The notes beneath the pieces were generated by a model. That model did no database searches. It was not told the DNA's origin and saw nothing but the letters and a program-made list of their open reading frames with translations. From assembly GCA_029844215.1 (NCBI GenBank), contig CM056721.1, positions 14,396,368-14,460,367 on the forward strand: DNA of 64,000 nucleotides, in the 5' to 3' direction. The translations under genes were made by a program, and so were the position numbers. Positions 1 to 12,148 of this stretch are shown piece after piece (positions within the stretch are counted from its first letter, which is position 1; each line of letters opens with the position of its first letter). The DNA is from Przewalskia tangutica (lineage: Eukaryota; Streptophyta; Magnoliopsida; Solanales; Solanaceae).

Positions 1-2774
1 CCAACAATGGAGATTTTTCTTATTGGTGTAGCTAATCTTTGTTTCATCCTTTCAAGTATTCTAGTATTTGCCTCAGAAAATGACATTGGCCTTAATGATG
101 GTTCTGCTTCTATCATAGTGGCGGTGCTGCTGCATTGAGTTAGATGTTCTTTTGGTTCTGCTGCTACAAAACTTTCTTCTGGTTATCGTTCTCCTGCCGG
201 GAGTAAATATGTGTTGCTGCTGCTTTTATTCCTTGCAAGTTGTTTCCCTTTACTAGCCTGCTGTTTAAAAAAAACACTACGTCAAGACAAGGAAAAAACA
301 CCACAACATCAACTAAAAATTGAAAAAACAGGACAACAACAATATATTTGCAACTAAAAAAACACCACAGCAGTAGCAACTAAAAATTGAAAAAAAAGAG
401 ACACCAGCAGCAACTAAAAAGGGGCATATTTGCAACTAAAAAAACACCACAGCAGCAGCAACTAAAAATTGAAAAAACAGGACACCAACAACAACTAAAA
501 AGAAACATCAGCAATGTTACCATATGTGTAGAGTGTTACCTTATCACATCCCCTTGCATTGTGTCCACTGTGATGACATGTAGAATATGTCATAGGGTTT
601 CCTTTCCTTGAAGCGGACCATTCACCTTGTCTTTTCAAGTTTTCATTCCTCACTCTTCCTCTCTTAACTTTGGGTCGACCCACCATCTTACACATTTCTG
701 GTGGTTTCATATCATGACTCTTTTCATATTTCCAGAATTTAGACCCTCTAACTGGTTGAAGTTTGTGTGAATAGATTGACAAGTAGGTTGACTTATTATA
801 ATATGGGTGAAGGACTCCCTCGACAATAGGATCCTTGTGTCTATGCTTGTATGCTCTTATAGCATGAGGACAAGATACCACTAAGTTCCCATGTCCTACA
901 ACTACATTTCTTTGTCATTAGATCGACAATGTGTGTATCGGTTCCCTCAGACACTTCAAACCCATCATCACCACTGAAATGTACCTCACAATTTTCAGCA
1001 ATAACCACAAAGTCCTTGTAAATCTCCAATGTTGTAGGACTATATTTCGTAGTCCATTTATGCCCTTGACTTTCATTCGCTACCAACATGTCCATTACCT
1101 ACACAATGTTAAGGTGTTAATTCTGTGTCTTAAAACTAAATTAAAAGGGTCAAGTGTTACCTTTAATCTAATATCTTCAAGCATCTTGATAATCGACTTG
1201 TGTCTTGCCTCCAGAATCCACTTGTTAAACGACTCTGTGATGTTGTTCTCCACATTTTAATTCTTGCAAGTTGTGTCGAAGTAGGCTCTAATCCAAGTCA
1301 CAACTGGGTATGTCAATAAATTCTCAGCAGCTGACTGATCCATCTCACATATAACCTTCAAATGGTCACAAAACTCTTCATGATAAGAGCTCCATGCACA
1401 ATGCCACATCTTCTTCTTCAATGCTTCGGAACCACCCCATCTTTTCAACAAATTGTGCTCTATATATTTAGCACAAAACCTATACTTAGCTTTAGGTAAC
1501 TTTGTCTGGATTGCATCAATTAAACCCTATATATATACATCAAATTTTTAGTTTTTCAGATTTTCAGTTTTCAGAATTTTTAAGATTCCTGCATTTTTAG
1601 TTTTCACAATTTTCAGATTTTCAGTTTTAACCATGGTGCTTAAATCAGAAATATTTTACCTTTTGCATATCAGACATGATGGTGATCCATTGGCCTTGCT
1701 GCAGGTTTAATGAATTCGTTAGTAGTCCTAAAAACCAATTCCAAGTGACCTTGTTCTCTTTAGAGACTACTGCCCAGGCTAGTGGATAAATATGGTTCAT
1801 TGAATCTTGACCAACAGCTACCAACAGTTGCCCTTTAGCATTTTCTTTCAAGAATGTGTCATCCAATCCTATGAAAGGTCTTAACCCACCACTAAATCCA
1901 TTCTTCATTGCATTAAAACATATATACATTCTTAGGAACTTTCGTACTCCCGTTTCAAGTGCATCCCTAGATATGTTGATTACAACATCATCACTTCCAC
2001 GATTGTTATTCCTCAATTCATTAGCATAACTCTCTAACTTATTATACTCATCATTGTAACTACCACTAAGTTCTCCCAAAATTATTCTCTTGGCCCTCTT
2101 ACACTTATGAAGACTAACATTGACATTAAAGGCGACTTTCAGTTCTGCCCTCATCTCTTTGACCTTCATTTTTGGATCATTTTGTAGCTTGTTTTGGAAA
2201 TAATGAGCTATTGTGTCACAATCTACTCTTTTGCATTCAAATGCTGGTGGACAATTGTGTTCATTAACCAATGTTTTAACTGAAACCCCGATCCCGTTCT
2301 TGCATTTACTGATGGAACATTTAAAAGGACAACCCTCAACACACTTGTACGTAACCCTAGATTTGTCACTTTTCAACAATACCAACCATTTATTTTGCGA
2401 TAAGGCATAAAGCTTCATAAACATTCTAGCCTCAATGATATCTTTGAAAGACATTCTAGGATATATAGTTTTGAAATGCTTTAACTTTTGTGTAATCTCT
2501 CTTTTATTCTGAAGTCTAATAAGCTCTAATCTTCAGCATCAAAATCATCATCACTAGACTCATTACCAGAAGAGTTTAATGATTCATTGACACTGTCACA
2601 GTCTGTGCCAGCCTCAACATCAATACAATATGACTCAGAATGTTGTGCAATGTTAGTCGCATCAAAATCATCAACATCTAATTTACATTCAGCTACGACA
2701 TCAACATCTAATTCACATTCTACAAGTCTTTCCATGACAATGATCTGCAAAAAAGAATACAACACTCGTGTCAA
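1..2774 (-). pseudogene. MuDR/MULE transposase, degenerate
   Basis: Domains of a Mutator-like transposase run right to left on the minus strand. An acidic N-terminal part lies at 2774-2526. The MuDR N-terminal region and the start of the MULE catalytic domain lie at 2454-1645, with motifs GLDDTFLK, LLVAVGQD, YPLAWAVV and SDMQK. A helical part follows at about 1533-1257 (RWGGSEALKKKMWHCAWSSY), then VENNITESFNKWI, then a SWIM zinc finger (CSCRTWELSG) near 930-850 and a C-terminal zinc knuckle (CHHSGHNARGC) near 550. Stops and frame changes separate the parts: a TAA near 1257 follows TTCKN, and the frame shifts near 880. An AT-rich stretch (1510-1640) interrupts the catalytic domain. A minus frame at about 150-1 (SEANTRILERMKQRL) may be the C-terminus continuing past the left edge. 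It is probably non-functional. No terminal inverted repeats could be fixed. Confidence 0.8.
270..505. repeat. Imperfect CA/AC-rich tandem repeat
   Basis: The phrases TATTTGCAACTAAAAAAACA, CACCACAGCAGCAGCAACTA and AAAATTGAAAAAACAGGACA recur two to three times with small changes. The repeat lies in the C-terminal part of the MULE pseudogene and creates spurious Gln/Lys-rich reading frames on the plus strand. Confidence 0.7.
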
Positions 2775-2934
2775 AAAAAATTGTTGGTTTACTGTCGATT
2801 AGAGATTTCAATCGTCGTCGGCATCGTCGAAATATAATATCGAACAAATACAACAAATAACAACTAAAAACAAAACAAAGTCGTTAAAGTCTAATAACGT
2901 CACAGTCTACAAGTCGATTTCAGAATTATTTTTT

Positions 2935-3120
2935 TTGCAGAAATTCGAATTTCACAGAGAGAGATTAGAACCATATAACTATCGTTTAACACATAAAGAT
3001 AATAAATTTCTAACCTTGAACGTGATTTATATGTCGACGAAAGACTTAGAACCATATAAGTATCGATTAACACATAAAGTTCAAGAATTTCTAACCTTCT
3101 TGTACACGATTAGTTGGTTG
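2935..3120. repeat. Direct duplication, ~82-bp period
   Basis: TTAGAACCATATAACTATCG (near 2965) recurs as TTAGAACCATATAAGTATCG (near 3047). Both are followed by TTAACACATAAAG and then by TTTCTAACCTT. This is two diverged copies of one unit, upstream of the MULE coding remnant, with no coding sense seen. Confidence 0.65.
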
Positions 3121-3140
3121 GATTCGCCTAAATATTAAGA

Positions 3141-3745
3141 CGGAAGTTGATGAAATTTCGAGGGTTGACAACTTCAATTTTCGCTTTTGGGGAAGAAGAG
3201 CTCGCTGAATTGGACGGTTACTGATTGAATTCGAGGAAAAAACTTGAAATATTGATTTTGGAAGAATGGAATCCGTGTTACTGTTGCTGGAGAATGAAGA
3301 TAACTGAAGATGATGATGCGGTTTTAGGGCACAAAATTGAAGAACAAATCGCTGGGTGTTCTCCTTTTAATTTGATGCGTTTTGAGTTTTTTAGGGAACA
3401 GATCGGGTAATTCATGTGTCGGGTCGGGTCATCCACATGGCACACAGATGGCGTCCACGTGGAATCCACATGTGCGTCGAAGTTAAATATAGGCAAATGG
3501 TGAAAGTTTATTAACGGAAGGGGTATATTTGTCCCCCAACTTTGACGGAGGGCAAATATGCCCATTTTTCTCAAAGTTGGAGGGCTTTTAAGAATAACCA
3601 AAAAAAAAAATTCATTTAAAATGTGCACTCCCACCTACCCACACCCCCTAGTCATACTCATACCAAACCAATCTTGCTAAAACTCAAAAGCCCCCTCTTG
3701 GTGAATAATTCATTCAAAATCTGATAACCGCCAAAGAATCTCCCT
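3141..3745. other. 5' flank of the Agenet gene with nested palindrome
   Basis: No gene is seen. At 3536-3580 CCAACTTTG pairs with CAAAGTTGG, enclosing the palindrome GGGCAAATATGCCC (3550-3563). Such GGCAAATATGCCC-type ends occur on plant DNA transposons, so this may be an end of the neighbouring MULE or of a MITE. The last 150 bases are pyrimidine- and A-rich and would hold the promoter and 5' UTR of the gene starting at 3746. No clear TATA box was fixed. Confidence 0.45.
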
Positions 3746-6700
3746 ATGGCAAATGACCAAGATGAAACAGATATGCTCAACACTTACTTCACAAACGGCG
3801 CAGAGATCGAGATAAGCAGTGACGAAGAAGGCTTTCGAGGTGCGTGGTATGAAGGAACAGTCATACGCCCTATTCCAAAGAAACAAAGAAGGAACAACGA
3901 TGACGAAAGTAGCAGCAACAAGCTCCGAGTATTGGTTGAGTACAAAACTTTAATGGCTGATAAAAAAGGTAAAAACCCGTTGAAAGAGACGATGAGTTTA
4001 GTTCAGTTACGACCACGACCACCACCTGAAAGGCGAAGGAGGTTTAAGGTAAGTGAAGAGGTGGATGCTAATTATAATGATGGGTGGTGGGAAGGTGTGG
4101 TAATGGAAGTGTTGGATTGTGGGAGGTATTCTGTCTTCTTTAGGGGAACAAGGGATCAGCTTGAATTTGACGGGTCTCAGATACGGATCCACCGTGAGTG
4201 GGCCAATGGCGTGTGGACCCCACCATTTTATCAAGAAGATGAGGAGGAGGAGGAGGTATATTCCTTTTTTCTTTTCTGGATATTCTCATTTTCCGCCTTT
4301 CTTTATTGTTGGATATGTTGTATTCTCATTTTCCAAGAAATGTGGTTCTATCAGTTTCTTGATAAGGCTTCGGCTCCAAGAGAACTTGTTAATTAATCAA
4401 GAGACTGTGTTAAAGAACTTGCTTGAAGGATGTTGTGGAGTTAATATGAAACATTATCTGGCTACTTATTTTTCTTTTGGATCTTGTAACTTGTAACTTC
4501 CATTAGGAAGGGTCTTTAGGGAGAGTGGATCTTTTAGGATTTTTGTCACATATTATAGGGTTATCGATGTGTTTTAGCTCTCCATTTACCTCGCACGAAG
4601 CTGAGAAAATTAGACTAGAAAATACTCTATCCAGATGGTTATGTTCTTGTGAATAGCTTATTGGATATCCAAGAATGTGAATTTGTACTCTCAATTACCA
4701 AGCATGAACTGGTGTGGGTAAAAAAGTAGTCCCATCACATCTGTTTTTAGGTATAGTGCTAGAGGGGAAGGATTCCCGCCTCTTAATGCGCGGATGGCGG
4801 TGAAGAAGTTAGTCCAAGAGAGTTGGATTCAGATATATAGTTGGAACATAGGCTTGTTAACGGGAAAGTCAACAAAATCAGTAAATATTCTTCCTGTCTG
4901 TCGGAGGTTCGAGAATCTATGAAAGGACATCTAAGGCTAAGGTTACGAAGTAAAGGAAGTTCATTACTGAGAGAAGTGGTGATCTCCTTCCATTCACCAG
5001 CGCAGACTAAAAGTGCTCTCCGAACCGTGCTGGATAGTCACCCATCACACGGCTCTCAAACCCAACATGTGGCCAGCATTCAATGCGGGTCGAAGCACCT
5101 GGTTGCCGGGTTGGTTAAATAGCTCTTTCCTCCTCTTTCGATAAGCTTTTCATAGCAGTAGTCGTACTCAAGGAAGAACAGGTTGTTCCAGCTCGATACC
5201 GTCAAGAATTCTTGACTATTGCATGGGAACAGGTTCATCTTAAAAAAGGCTAGAAAGATAGGTGATACAGGAATACTATAGCAACTGAGTCAGAATCATT
5301 GTGGAAGTAGAACTAAAGTATAAAGTCCCATAACTAAAAAGATTGATAATAGGATTATCTTGTTAAATACCTTCAGACCTGACATCACCCCCCATGTCTC
5401 TGCAGCCCAAGATGCAATCGGCTCCAGTGACAACACCCTCTTTTCAAACCTCCCAACCAAGCATCTCCTTAAGAAGTCTTTCCTATGATTGACATGTTCA
5501 CGGTTCAGTCTGAACTTGAATAAGCATACTTAGAATCTCCTTGTAAGATTGGTTGTTGAGTTTCTTTGCTTCTAGAGAGAAGAAAGAGTCTCATAAATCC
5601 ATTCGGAACATCAGTATATGGAATATATATGTTAGTCGCTATGCACAAATGTTTTGATGAAGATGTGGATCACATCATCAGACATTGTCCGGTGGCAACT
5701 CGATGGTGGTATGAGATTTTGAGATGGATTGGGATGCAATGGGAGATATCAGGCGCGATGATGGAGACACTCTCCAACTGGAAATTTAGAAGAAGGACCA
5801 TACGAAGGAAGAGTTAAAAAATATTAGTCGAACAGTCTTAGGTGTTGCACCATCAGCACTCATCTGGATCCTGTGGAAGGAAAGAAATCGGAGAGCTTTT
5901 GATTTGATTGGATAAAGAAGATTATTTACACACGAGGAGTAACTTTTATTTCTTGTTTGTTTTCTCATGCGGTTCCGAAGTGTGTAGAAGATTGGGGTGT
6001 TGTTCGTAAAGAATCATAGTACACTGTAAATTCTCTACCTTTGGTATACTAAAGAATTTTCCCTATTACTAATAAATATATTTACATTATCAGAAGAAAT
6101 TACGTCTCATGAGGGTGCAAGTAGCACATGGAGGATTAATTGAGAGGTCGTGTTAGATGGCCATGTCCTAGGCGGGCCTTCGAGTTCTCCAATGTTAGGT
6201 GCAACACTATGATAACTGAAAGTCTTAATTAGGATGAGGAGACTTTAAATCACATGGAGGGATGTTGTCTCAAAAAGGTATGGAATCTCAAAAAAGCAGT
6301 GTGTAAATTTAAATTAAGAAAAAAATACGATGGAAGCAAATGATACATATAGTTGATATAGTATTGTTGATTAACTCTTATGCTTGTTAGGAATCCTTTT
6401 AGTTTGGTTAGAAACTTGTATGTCAGTGTAGGTATAAGTATGAGGTTCAAGAACTTCTAGTTTTAGAGAACTACTAGTATTCGATAAACACAAATTATTT
6501 AGTGTTGAAATGAATTACACGAATAGAGCATAATAGATACATAATATTTATATGGTTAACCACGACTATGTCTAGGATTGAGGCATATTTGATTGATCGA
6601 TTGTCCTTTTTTTTGGTAAAGTAATAAAATGTCATTAGAAAAGCATCAAGAAGATGCAAGGTTACAGATGGACAAAAAGCTGCTTCAAACAAAACATGAA

Positions 6701-9700
6701 GCAGACTAAACAAAACCTGTAAAACAGTCTAAAGAAATCCTTGCATCTCTATTAGGGGTGGTAGATGAGCCGTTTGGGTTGAAATTGGGTGGGTCAATAT
6801 GAGCCAATGCTCAACCCCCGCCCAAAGCTTATTTGGGCTAAGATGAGCGGGTCAAGACGGGCTAAATGATGAGTCATAACCCAATTTGCCCAACTTGACC
6901 CATTACTTTTACAAATTTCAAACTTACATTCTATGATGTTTTATTTTGTATGATTTTTGATTCACATATTTTTATTTTTAAAATAAGAATAGTATTTTAA
7001 AGAATTTTCTCATTTTTTATAAAAGCAAAATAAATATATAAAATAGTGGGTGGGAGGGCAGGGGGTAGCGGGGTTGGGGGGCTGGGTGGTGGGGTAAGAA
7101 AAGTTTCTCATTTTTTGTAAGAATTTTATATAAGTAAAATAAATATATAAAGTAAAAACTTTCGGGGGTGGTGGGGTGTTGGGGTAAGCAATTTTTTTCA
7201 TTTTTATAAAAATTTGATTAAAATAAAATAAATATATAAAATAGAAAATGGGTAGGGGGAGGGGTGATGGGGTAAGATTTTTTTTGAATTTTTTATATAA
7301 GTAAAATAAATATATAAAGTAAAAACTTTGGGCGTGGTGTGGGACGCCAGTGGTAAGAGGGGGAAGAAAAAAATTCATATTTTTAATAATTTTCTTAAAA
7401 AAGTAAAAAAAAAATGAAATAAAAATTTGACGATTGCGTGGGGTGGGGGGACGGGAGACGGTGGGTGGGGGGAGTAAGAAGAAAAAAAATCATATATATA
7501 TTTTTTTTAATAAAAGAAAAAAATATGAAATAGAAATTTGAGGATGGGGCAGGGCAAGTGGGGTGGTAATGTGGGGGTGGTAGGGGTGGGGTAAAGTGGT
7601 AAACTAGGTAGGGATGTGAGGGTGGTTCAGTGATGGGGTGGGGATAGTGTGGTGGGTGGTTGGAGTACGTTGATGTATTTTTATTGTTTCGAAAGAATAA
7701 GGGAATTTTTTTAATAATTATTTATAAACAAAAATCTTAATCTAAAGTGGAGCTCTAATAATTAAGATTGAGCATTTTCGTGGATCAAGTTTGGGCATCA
7801 TCACGAATTCATTTGGGTTGTTGATTTATGATGGGTCAACTTGGGCTAGCCTAAACCAACCCATCATCAAAATCACTCTTGCCCAAACTCATCAAACATT
7901 GGGCGGGTCATTTGAGTTTGGGCTAATTTTGCCACCCCTAATCTCTACCGTGTTAGAGACAGGGAGTTAACAAAATCCAGAATGTTATCCACACTGTTTA
8001 TAGGGGGAAAAAGTGACAACTGAAATGACTAACTAAACACCTAGACTTGTGTTTCCACAATAGACCAACACATACATTTTACATATGTTGGATTCTTGGG
8101 ATAATTGATTTAAAGGCTTGAGGGGGGACGATATGTGAATATGCATGGGAACTTTGTAGATATAGGGGCATTGAACAACATTTCGAGTCAAATCAATTTA
8201 TACTTTCTTGGATAGGGTGTTCTTATTTTCAGCTAATCAAGGGAAACTTGAAAGCTCAAAGAAGTCTACTTGCTGGTTTCTTTCTCAACCCAGCTAAGCA
8301 AAAGTCATGCTGCAAACTTGAAAGAAGATTAGGTTATGTAGACTGCAGTTCAATATTGCTTATGATAGGCTTTTACTATCTACTTTCTCCATTTTCTTAT
8401 TTTTGTTTCTAAAATGAATATTGACCTTCATCCCCTAATGTGGAAACCTTTTCCTATATATCGTATCCTTTGTTAGAACTACTCATTCGTCTTGATGTAC
8501 CCATTTTGAATAGGTAAGTTATGGGTATGGATAATTCGTTAAATCCTTCAATTACACTAAAACTTGTTAAGTTATTATGAATCCGTTGCAAATACTTGTA
8601 CACTTGTACATGTATGAATACATACTTACACCTGAGTCTGTGTGACATATGTTATTTCCTGCCACTAGATAGAGTAGAGATAACTCGTGAAAAGAAAACC
8701 TTCCCAAGTGAGCATAATCTTTATTTTTTCAGGAAAGGGCAAGTATTGTAAAAGCTGCACGAATTGTGCTTGAATATTTACAAAAAGATCCAGCTTCACA
8801 TCAAAGCAACATGGTCAACTGTGTCTAACAGAGATTCCCCATCACTAATCAAATCCTATTTACCTATTAGGTGGAATACTATTAAAACTAGTACAAGATG
8901 ACTATGCAAGTATATAGGAGATATAAATGGTATTGTCATTGATAAAATAATTATTCTAAGTCTGTTCTGTCCAAAAAAAATAATTATTCTAAGCCAACCT
9001 TCAGTCATCTCTTTTGACCAATCTAGCTTCAGCATAGAAGCGCTAAACACACACGCCCAGGGACAAAAATGGGAGTTGGAAGCATGTTTCTATTATTATA
9101 TTTAACTGACGAGCAAATCTGGCACTTCTTAGGTTCATCTGAAATATGTCTATTTTCCATTTCTTTTCATGATTATACATATGAGCCGAGGGTCTATCAG
9201 AAACAACCTCCCTACCCTCACAAGGTAGGGGTAAGGTATGCGTACACTCTACACTCCCCAGACCCCACCTGGTGGGATTATACTGGTTATGTTGTTGTTG
9301 TTGTTTCATGATTATACATGTCTGCACAAGATAACACACAACGAAACATTATTTAAATATGGCATGCATTTTTCAAGTTTTTGACATTCTCTCAATTTCT
9401 GTCTATGTGTTTCACTTTTTGATTTGTTCTTTTCTCTCCCCACTTATTTTGACTTGGGCATGAAATACAGAAACTTGTATCTACTGAAATTAAACCCAAC
9501 AACGAAGCTGCAGAAATTTTTAGTGTTGGGTCATTAGTCGAAGTCAGCAGTGATGAAGAGGGTTTTGAGGGTGCTTGGTTCGTTGCAACTGTTGTTAAGC
9601 TTTTAGATAACGGTAACTACCTTGTCGAGTATCAGAACTTACGAACCAGTGACGATACAGAGTTTTTGCAAGAAGAAACTGATCATTTGCATGTACGACC

Positions 9701-12148
9701 ATGTCCACCTGATATTGGACCTTTTAAAAGCTTCAAAGTCCTTGAAGAAGTTGATGCTCTGCACATGGATGGCTGGTGGGTGGGTGTGGTTTCTAAAGTA
9801 CTTAAAGGCCAGAGATACAAGGTTTACTTTAAGGCGAATAATGAGGAGTTGGAGTTTAACCATGCTGATATAAGGCTGCATCTGGACTGGATTAACGGAA
9901 AATGGGTCAGAGCTTCCCAGGTACAGTTTTTTGAATGACTGAATTAAAAAATTCATGAATTAGATTATTTGTTTTTTTTTTGGTTTAACGACGGGGCTTG
10001 TGTCCGTCAGAGGATAAGCAACACCCCCGGCCTTATCATTAATAAAGAAAGCAAGAAAAGTACAAGGAGGGGGACATAAACCTTACCTCCGATCCTATGG
10101 TGGTTCATAAGTCAACCATCCTACTAAGGTCAGCCCACTCATCCCCAGATTCTAAGAAAAGAACCTAGTCATCTATGCACCTAGAAGAGAAGACTCATCT
10201 CAATACAATAGATTACTAGGAAAATAAAACAAGGGAGACTCTCCCTTTACAAAGTAAAGAAACAAAGAAAAAAGTCCTATACCCTATATAAGATCCTTCA
10301 ATGCAGCTTTGACTTGCAAGCAATAAATAGCCCCAAAGAAGAGATATAGATGTATGAAATGATACCTGAGTGCGACCCTGGGTAGTATGGTTTGCTCTCC
10401 ATCACATAACCCAGGCACCAGATGTGATCAAGGTGGTTCTTTATTCCTCTTAGTCTTCCTCCGTCTGAAGCTAGCCAACCCAAGTGTGTCTGTCCGAACA
10501 AATCCTCTAACGTGAGCAGGCAAGTCAAGTTGCTTCAAGGCTTTTAACCTTTCCAGGGCACCAAGTGTCCCGATACCCCTTGCATTCCATATGAGTGAAC
10601 TAATCATGAAGTTGGTGCGATTTTAACTTCTGTCTGGTCCTGGTAGCTGGGGGGCCAGTACCTGGTCTAGGTGGAGAAACCTGCTGATCTGCTAACTCTT
10701 GTACCTGTTCCTCTGTCAACAAAGTACCACCGTGAGAGGGACTAACTTCTTCATTCCCTGATTCAACAACTTCTTCATCTTGTGAGTTGATTTGTCTTAA
10801 TCATCTTCATTGAACTCTTTAGTATCAGAAATATTAAGCTTGCAAACCGAAAAGACAGGATCAGGAGGCTCTGATTGTGGCGTAGCATGAAAACCCTGAA
10901 CCTCTGGCTGAGCACTCTGACCGGGCATGTAAGACTGTAGTGGCAACTGATCAAGAATACCCTGACTGTCTGACTCTGCTTGCTTCTGATCATTCAATAA
11001 TTCTTGTTTCTTCTGGAGGGTCTTCTTTTCTTAAGTTAAGACTGATATTATGTAGCCTGGAAGACCATTAATTTCTGTCCTGGAAAAAGATCTTCTCTCT
11101 CTCTATATATATATTGTAGTTACCAGTTTAATAAAGATACTGGAAAGTAGTTTGCAGGTTTTGTTTGCTTCCTTCAAGTATGTGTGTACTCATAGAGCTT
11201 CTGAACTCCAGTTAGGCGAAACACTGGTGATACTGTAATGTGTGTGGAGGGACAAACAACAGAACTTAGATAGCTCTAACTGGAGGAACAGGGTTCAGGC
11301 CACCCATCCTCTCTCTCTCTCTTTCTCTCTCTCTCCCTCTCCCTCTCCCTCCCCCCCTCCTCCCTCCATCTCTATCTCTCTCTCTCTCCCTCCCTCTCTC
11401 TCTCTCTCCCTCTCTCTCTCAATCTCTCGATCGATCGATCCCCCCCTATCCCTAAACAAATAGTCTAAGTAGTGATTAGTTTCAGTATCACCCCTGGAAT
11501 TGATATAAAGGCAAAGAGCATAGACAAACTCTTCCTGCTTAAGGGTAGTGTATTACCTTGCTAGTGACTATCTAGCAAGGTTTCAGCAATCAGGTTGAGA
11601 AACTTTTGGCTCTCCCCTCTGTAACCAAATAGAATGAAACCCAATATGAATTCCACCAGACCTTATTAACTATTGTTGTGAATCATACATTTTGTTATGA
11701 GACAGGAATACATTATCTTAGTACAATCCTAGATGCTTTTATACTAAGTTTTGCATCACCACACTACATGTGATGCTAAAGAGACTCCAACAGGATCCAG
11801 AGCTAGCTGCCATAGATTGCATAGCTCTTGTTCAGTATGGTACTTGTTCATACACATTTGGTTGCTTCTCCTTGCTCTAGCTGATAGCCACTAGCCCTAA
11901 GAGTTTTTGTAAAACGCTTCAATATCATGAGAGTTTGTAGAAACTTGGTATGGCACAATACCATGACTAACATTTTCTAAGAGATATTTGGTACTTGTAT
12001 ATGAACTAGACTAATACTTTGCTGCTCATATAAACTCCTTAGCTAACATGATTATTTAAAGCTTCAATATATGACTTAGTTGTGTATCTTAATTCAATTT
12101 GACCAATATTGACATACTACTTGATTTTCCCAGGCATTGAAGTTGTGA
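3746..12148 (+). CDS. Agenet (Tudor-like) domain protein, DUF724-related, 3 exons
   Basis: Exons are 3746-4255, 9471-9920 and probably 12134-12148. Exon 1 (170 codons, starts MANDQDETD) ends at GAGGAG|GTATAT. Exon 2 (150 codons) lies between ATACAG| and TCCCAG|GTACAG. All joins are phase 0, and exon 3 adds only ALKL and a stop, giving about 324 residues. Each large exon encodes two Tudor-like modules: FRGAWYEGTV and GWWEGVVMEV in exon 1, EGAWFVATVV and GWWVGVVSKV in exon 2. Each pair ends in a similar phrase (HREWANGVW, HLDWINGKW). Agenet domains are Tudor-family folds thought to read modified histones or RNA, so a nuclear role is inferred. The DUF724 C-terminal domain of longer family members is not seen. 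Introns of 5.2 and 2.2 kb are full of transposon debris. Exons 1 and 2 are secure; the tiny third exon is a prediction. Confidence 0.78.
4940..5240. other. Possible organelle-derived insert (group II intron-like)
   Basis: This GC-richer patch in intron 1 of the Agenet gene contains GAACCGTGC (5023) and CACACGGCTCTC (5046). They can pair as a GAGCCGTG/CACGGTTC hairpin, as in the maturase-bearing part of organellar group II introns. Flanking text (ATGTGGCCAGCATTCAATGC) is unlike the surrounding AT-rich DNA. A mitochondrial origin is inference only. Confidence 0.35.
5566..5920 (+). mobile_element. LINE remnant, reverse-transcriptase zinc-binding tail
   Basis: The frame at 5566-5817 carries DEDVDHIIRHCPVATRWW and ILRWIGMQW, typical of the zf-RVT domain at the C-terminus of plant LINE polymerases. 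The match resumes in a shifted frame at 5821-5915 (LIWILWKERNRRAF). It is a broken, 5'-truncated copy within intron 1 of the Agenet gene. A possible second scrap with similar wording (about 6121-6260) follows. Confidence 0.65.
6753..7940. mobile_element. Non-autonomous hAT element (TAGGGGTGG ends)
   Basis: The ends are TAGGGGTGG at 6753 and CCACCCCTA at 7940, an exact inverted repeat. Flanks are ATCTCTAT (6745-6752) and ATCTCTAC (7941-7948), an 8-bp duplication with one mismatch, as hAT elements make. Subterminal GGGCGGGTCA and TGGGTCAA motifs recur in inverted orientation. The 1,188-bp interior has no transposase and is largely G-rich tandem repeat. It lies in intron 1 of the Agenet gene. 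Confidence 0.82.
7010..7640. repeat. Degenerate G-rich tandem repeat inside hAT element
   Basis: Units alternate an A/T block (AAATAAATATATAAA at about 7030, 7140, 7229 and 7307) with a G-rich block such as GGGTGG or GGGGTAAG. Spacing shrinks from 109 to 89 to 78 bp. The plus strand is strongly G-rich and C-poor throughout, so G-quadruplex formation is conceivable. Confidence 0.7.
9183..9305 (+). mobile_element. RTE-LINE 3' end / TS-type SINE tail, (TTG)n
   Basis: GAGCCGAGGGTCTATCAG, GGTAGGGGTAAGGTATGCGT and CAGACCCCACC are followed by a TTGTTGTTGTTG tail. The same block forms the 3' end of the RTE LINE at 60386-61122, so this is either a severely 5'-truncated LINE copy or a SINE with a LINE-derived tail. 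It lies 165 bp upstream of Agenet exon 2. Confidence 0.75.
9967..11040 (-). mobile_element. L1-type LINE remnant, 5' part fused to 3' tail
   Basis: On the minus strand, near 10600-10520, a frame reads SSLIWNARGIGTLGALERL. This matches the opening of the L1 endonuclease domain (SLIWNxRG). Upstream (10997-10797) is a low-complexity Gln/Pro-rich ORF1-like tail. The polymerase is absent. The element ends at 9970-9983 in an A run on the minus strand (T run on plus), a poly(A) tail. It is thus internally deleted, and lies in intron 2 of the Agenet gene. Confidence 0.6.
11311..11452. repeat. (CT)n/(CCCT)n microsatellite
   Basis: About 140 bp of CT and CCCT repeats, ending in ATCGATCGATC. The Ser/Pro-rich frame across it is an artefact of the repeat. 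Confidence 0.95.

Noticed and set aside
7010..7378. 122-codon minus-strand frame rich in Phe, Tyr and Pro
   Set aside because: It comes from the alternating G-rich and A/T blocks of the tandem repeat, not a protein.
11242..11463. Ser/Pro-repeat protein
   Set aside because: Pure translation of the CT microsatellite.
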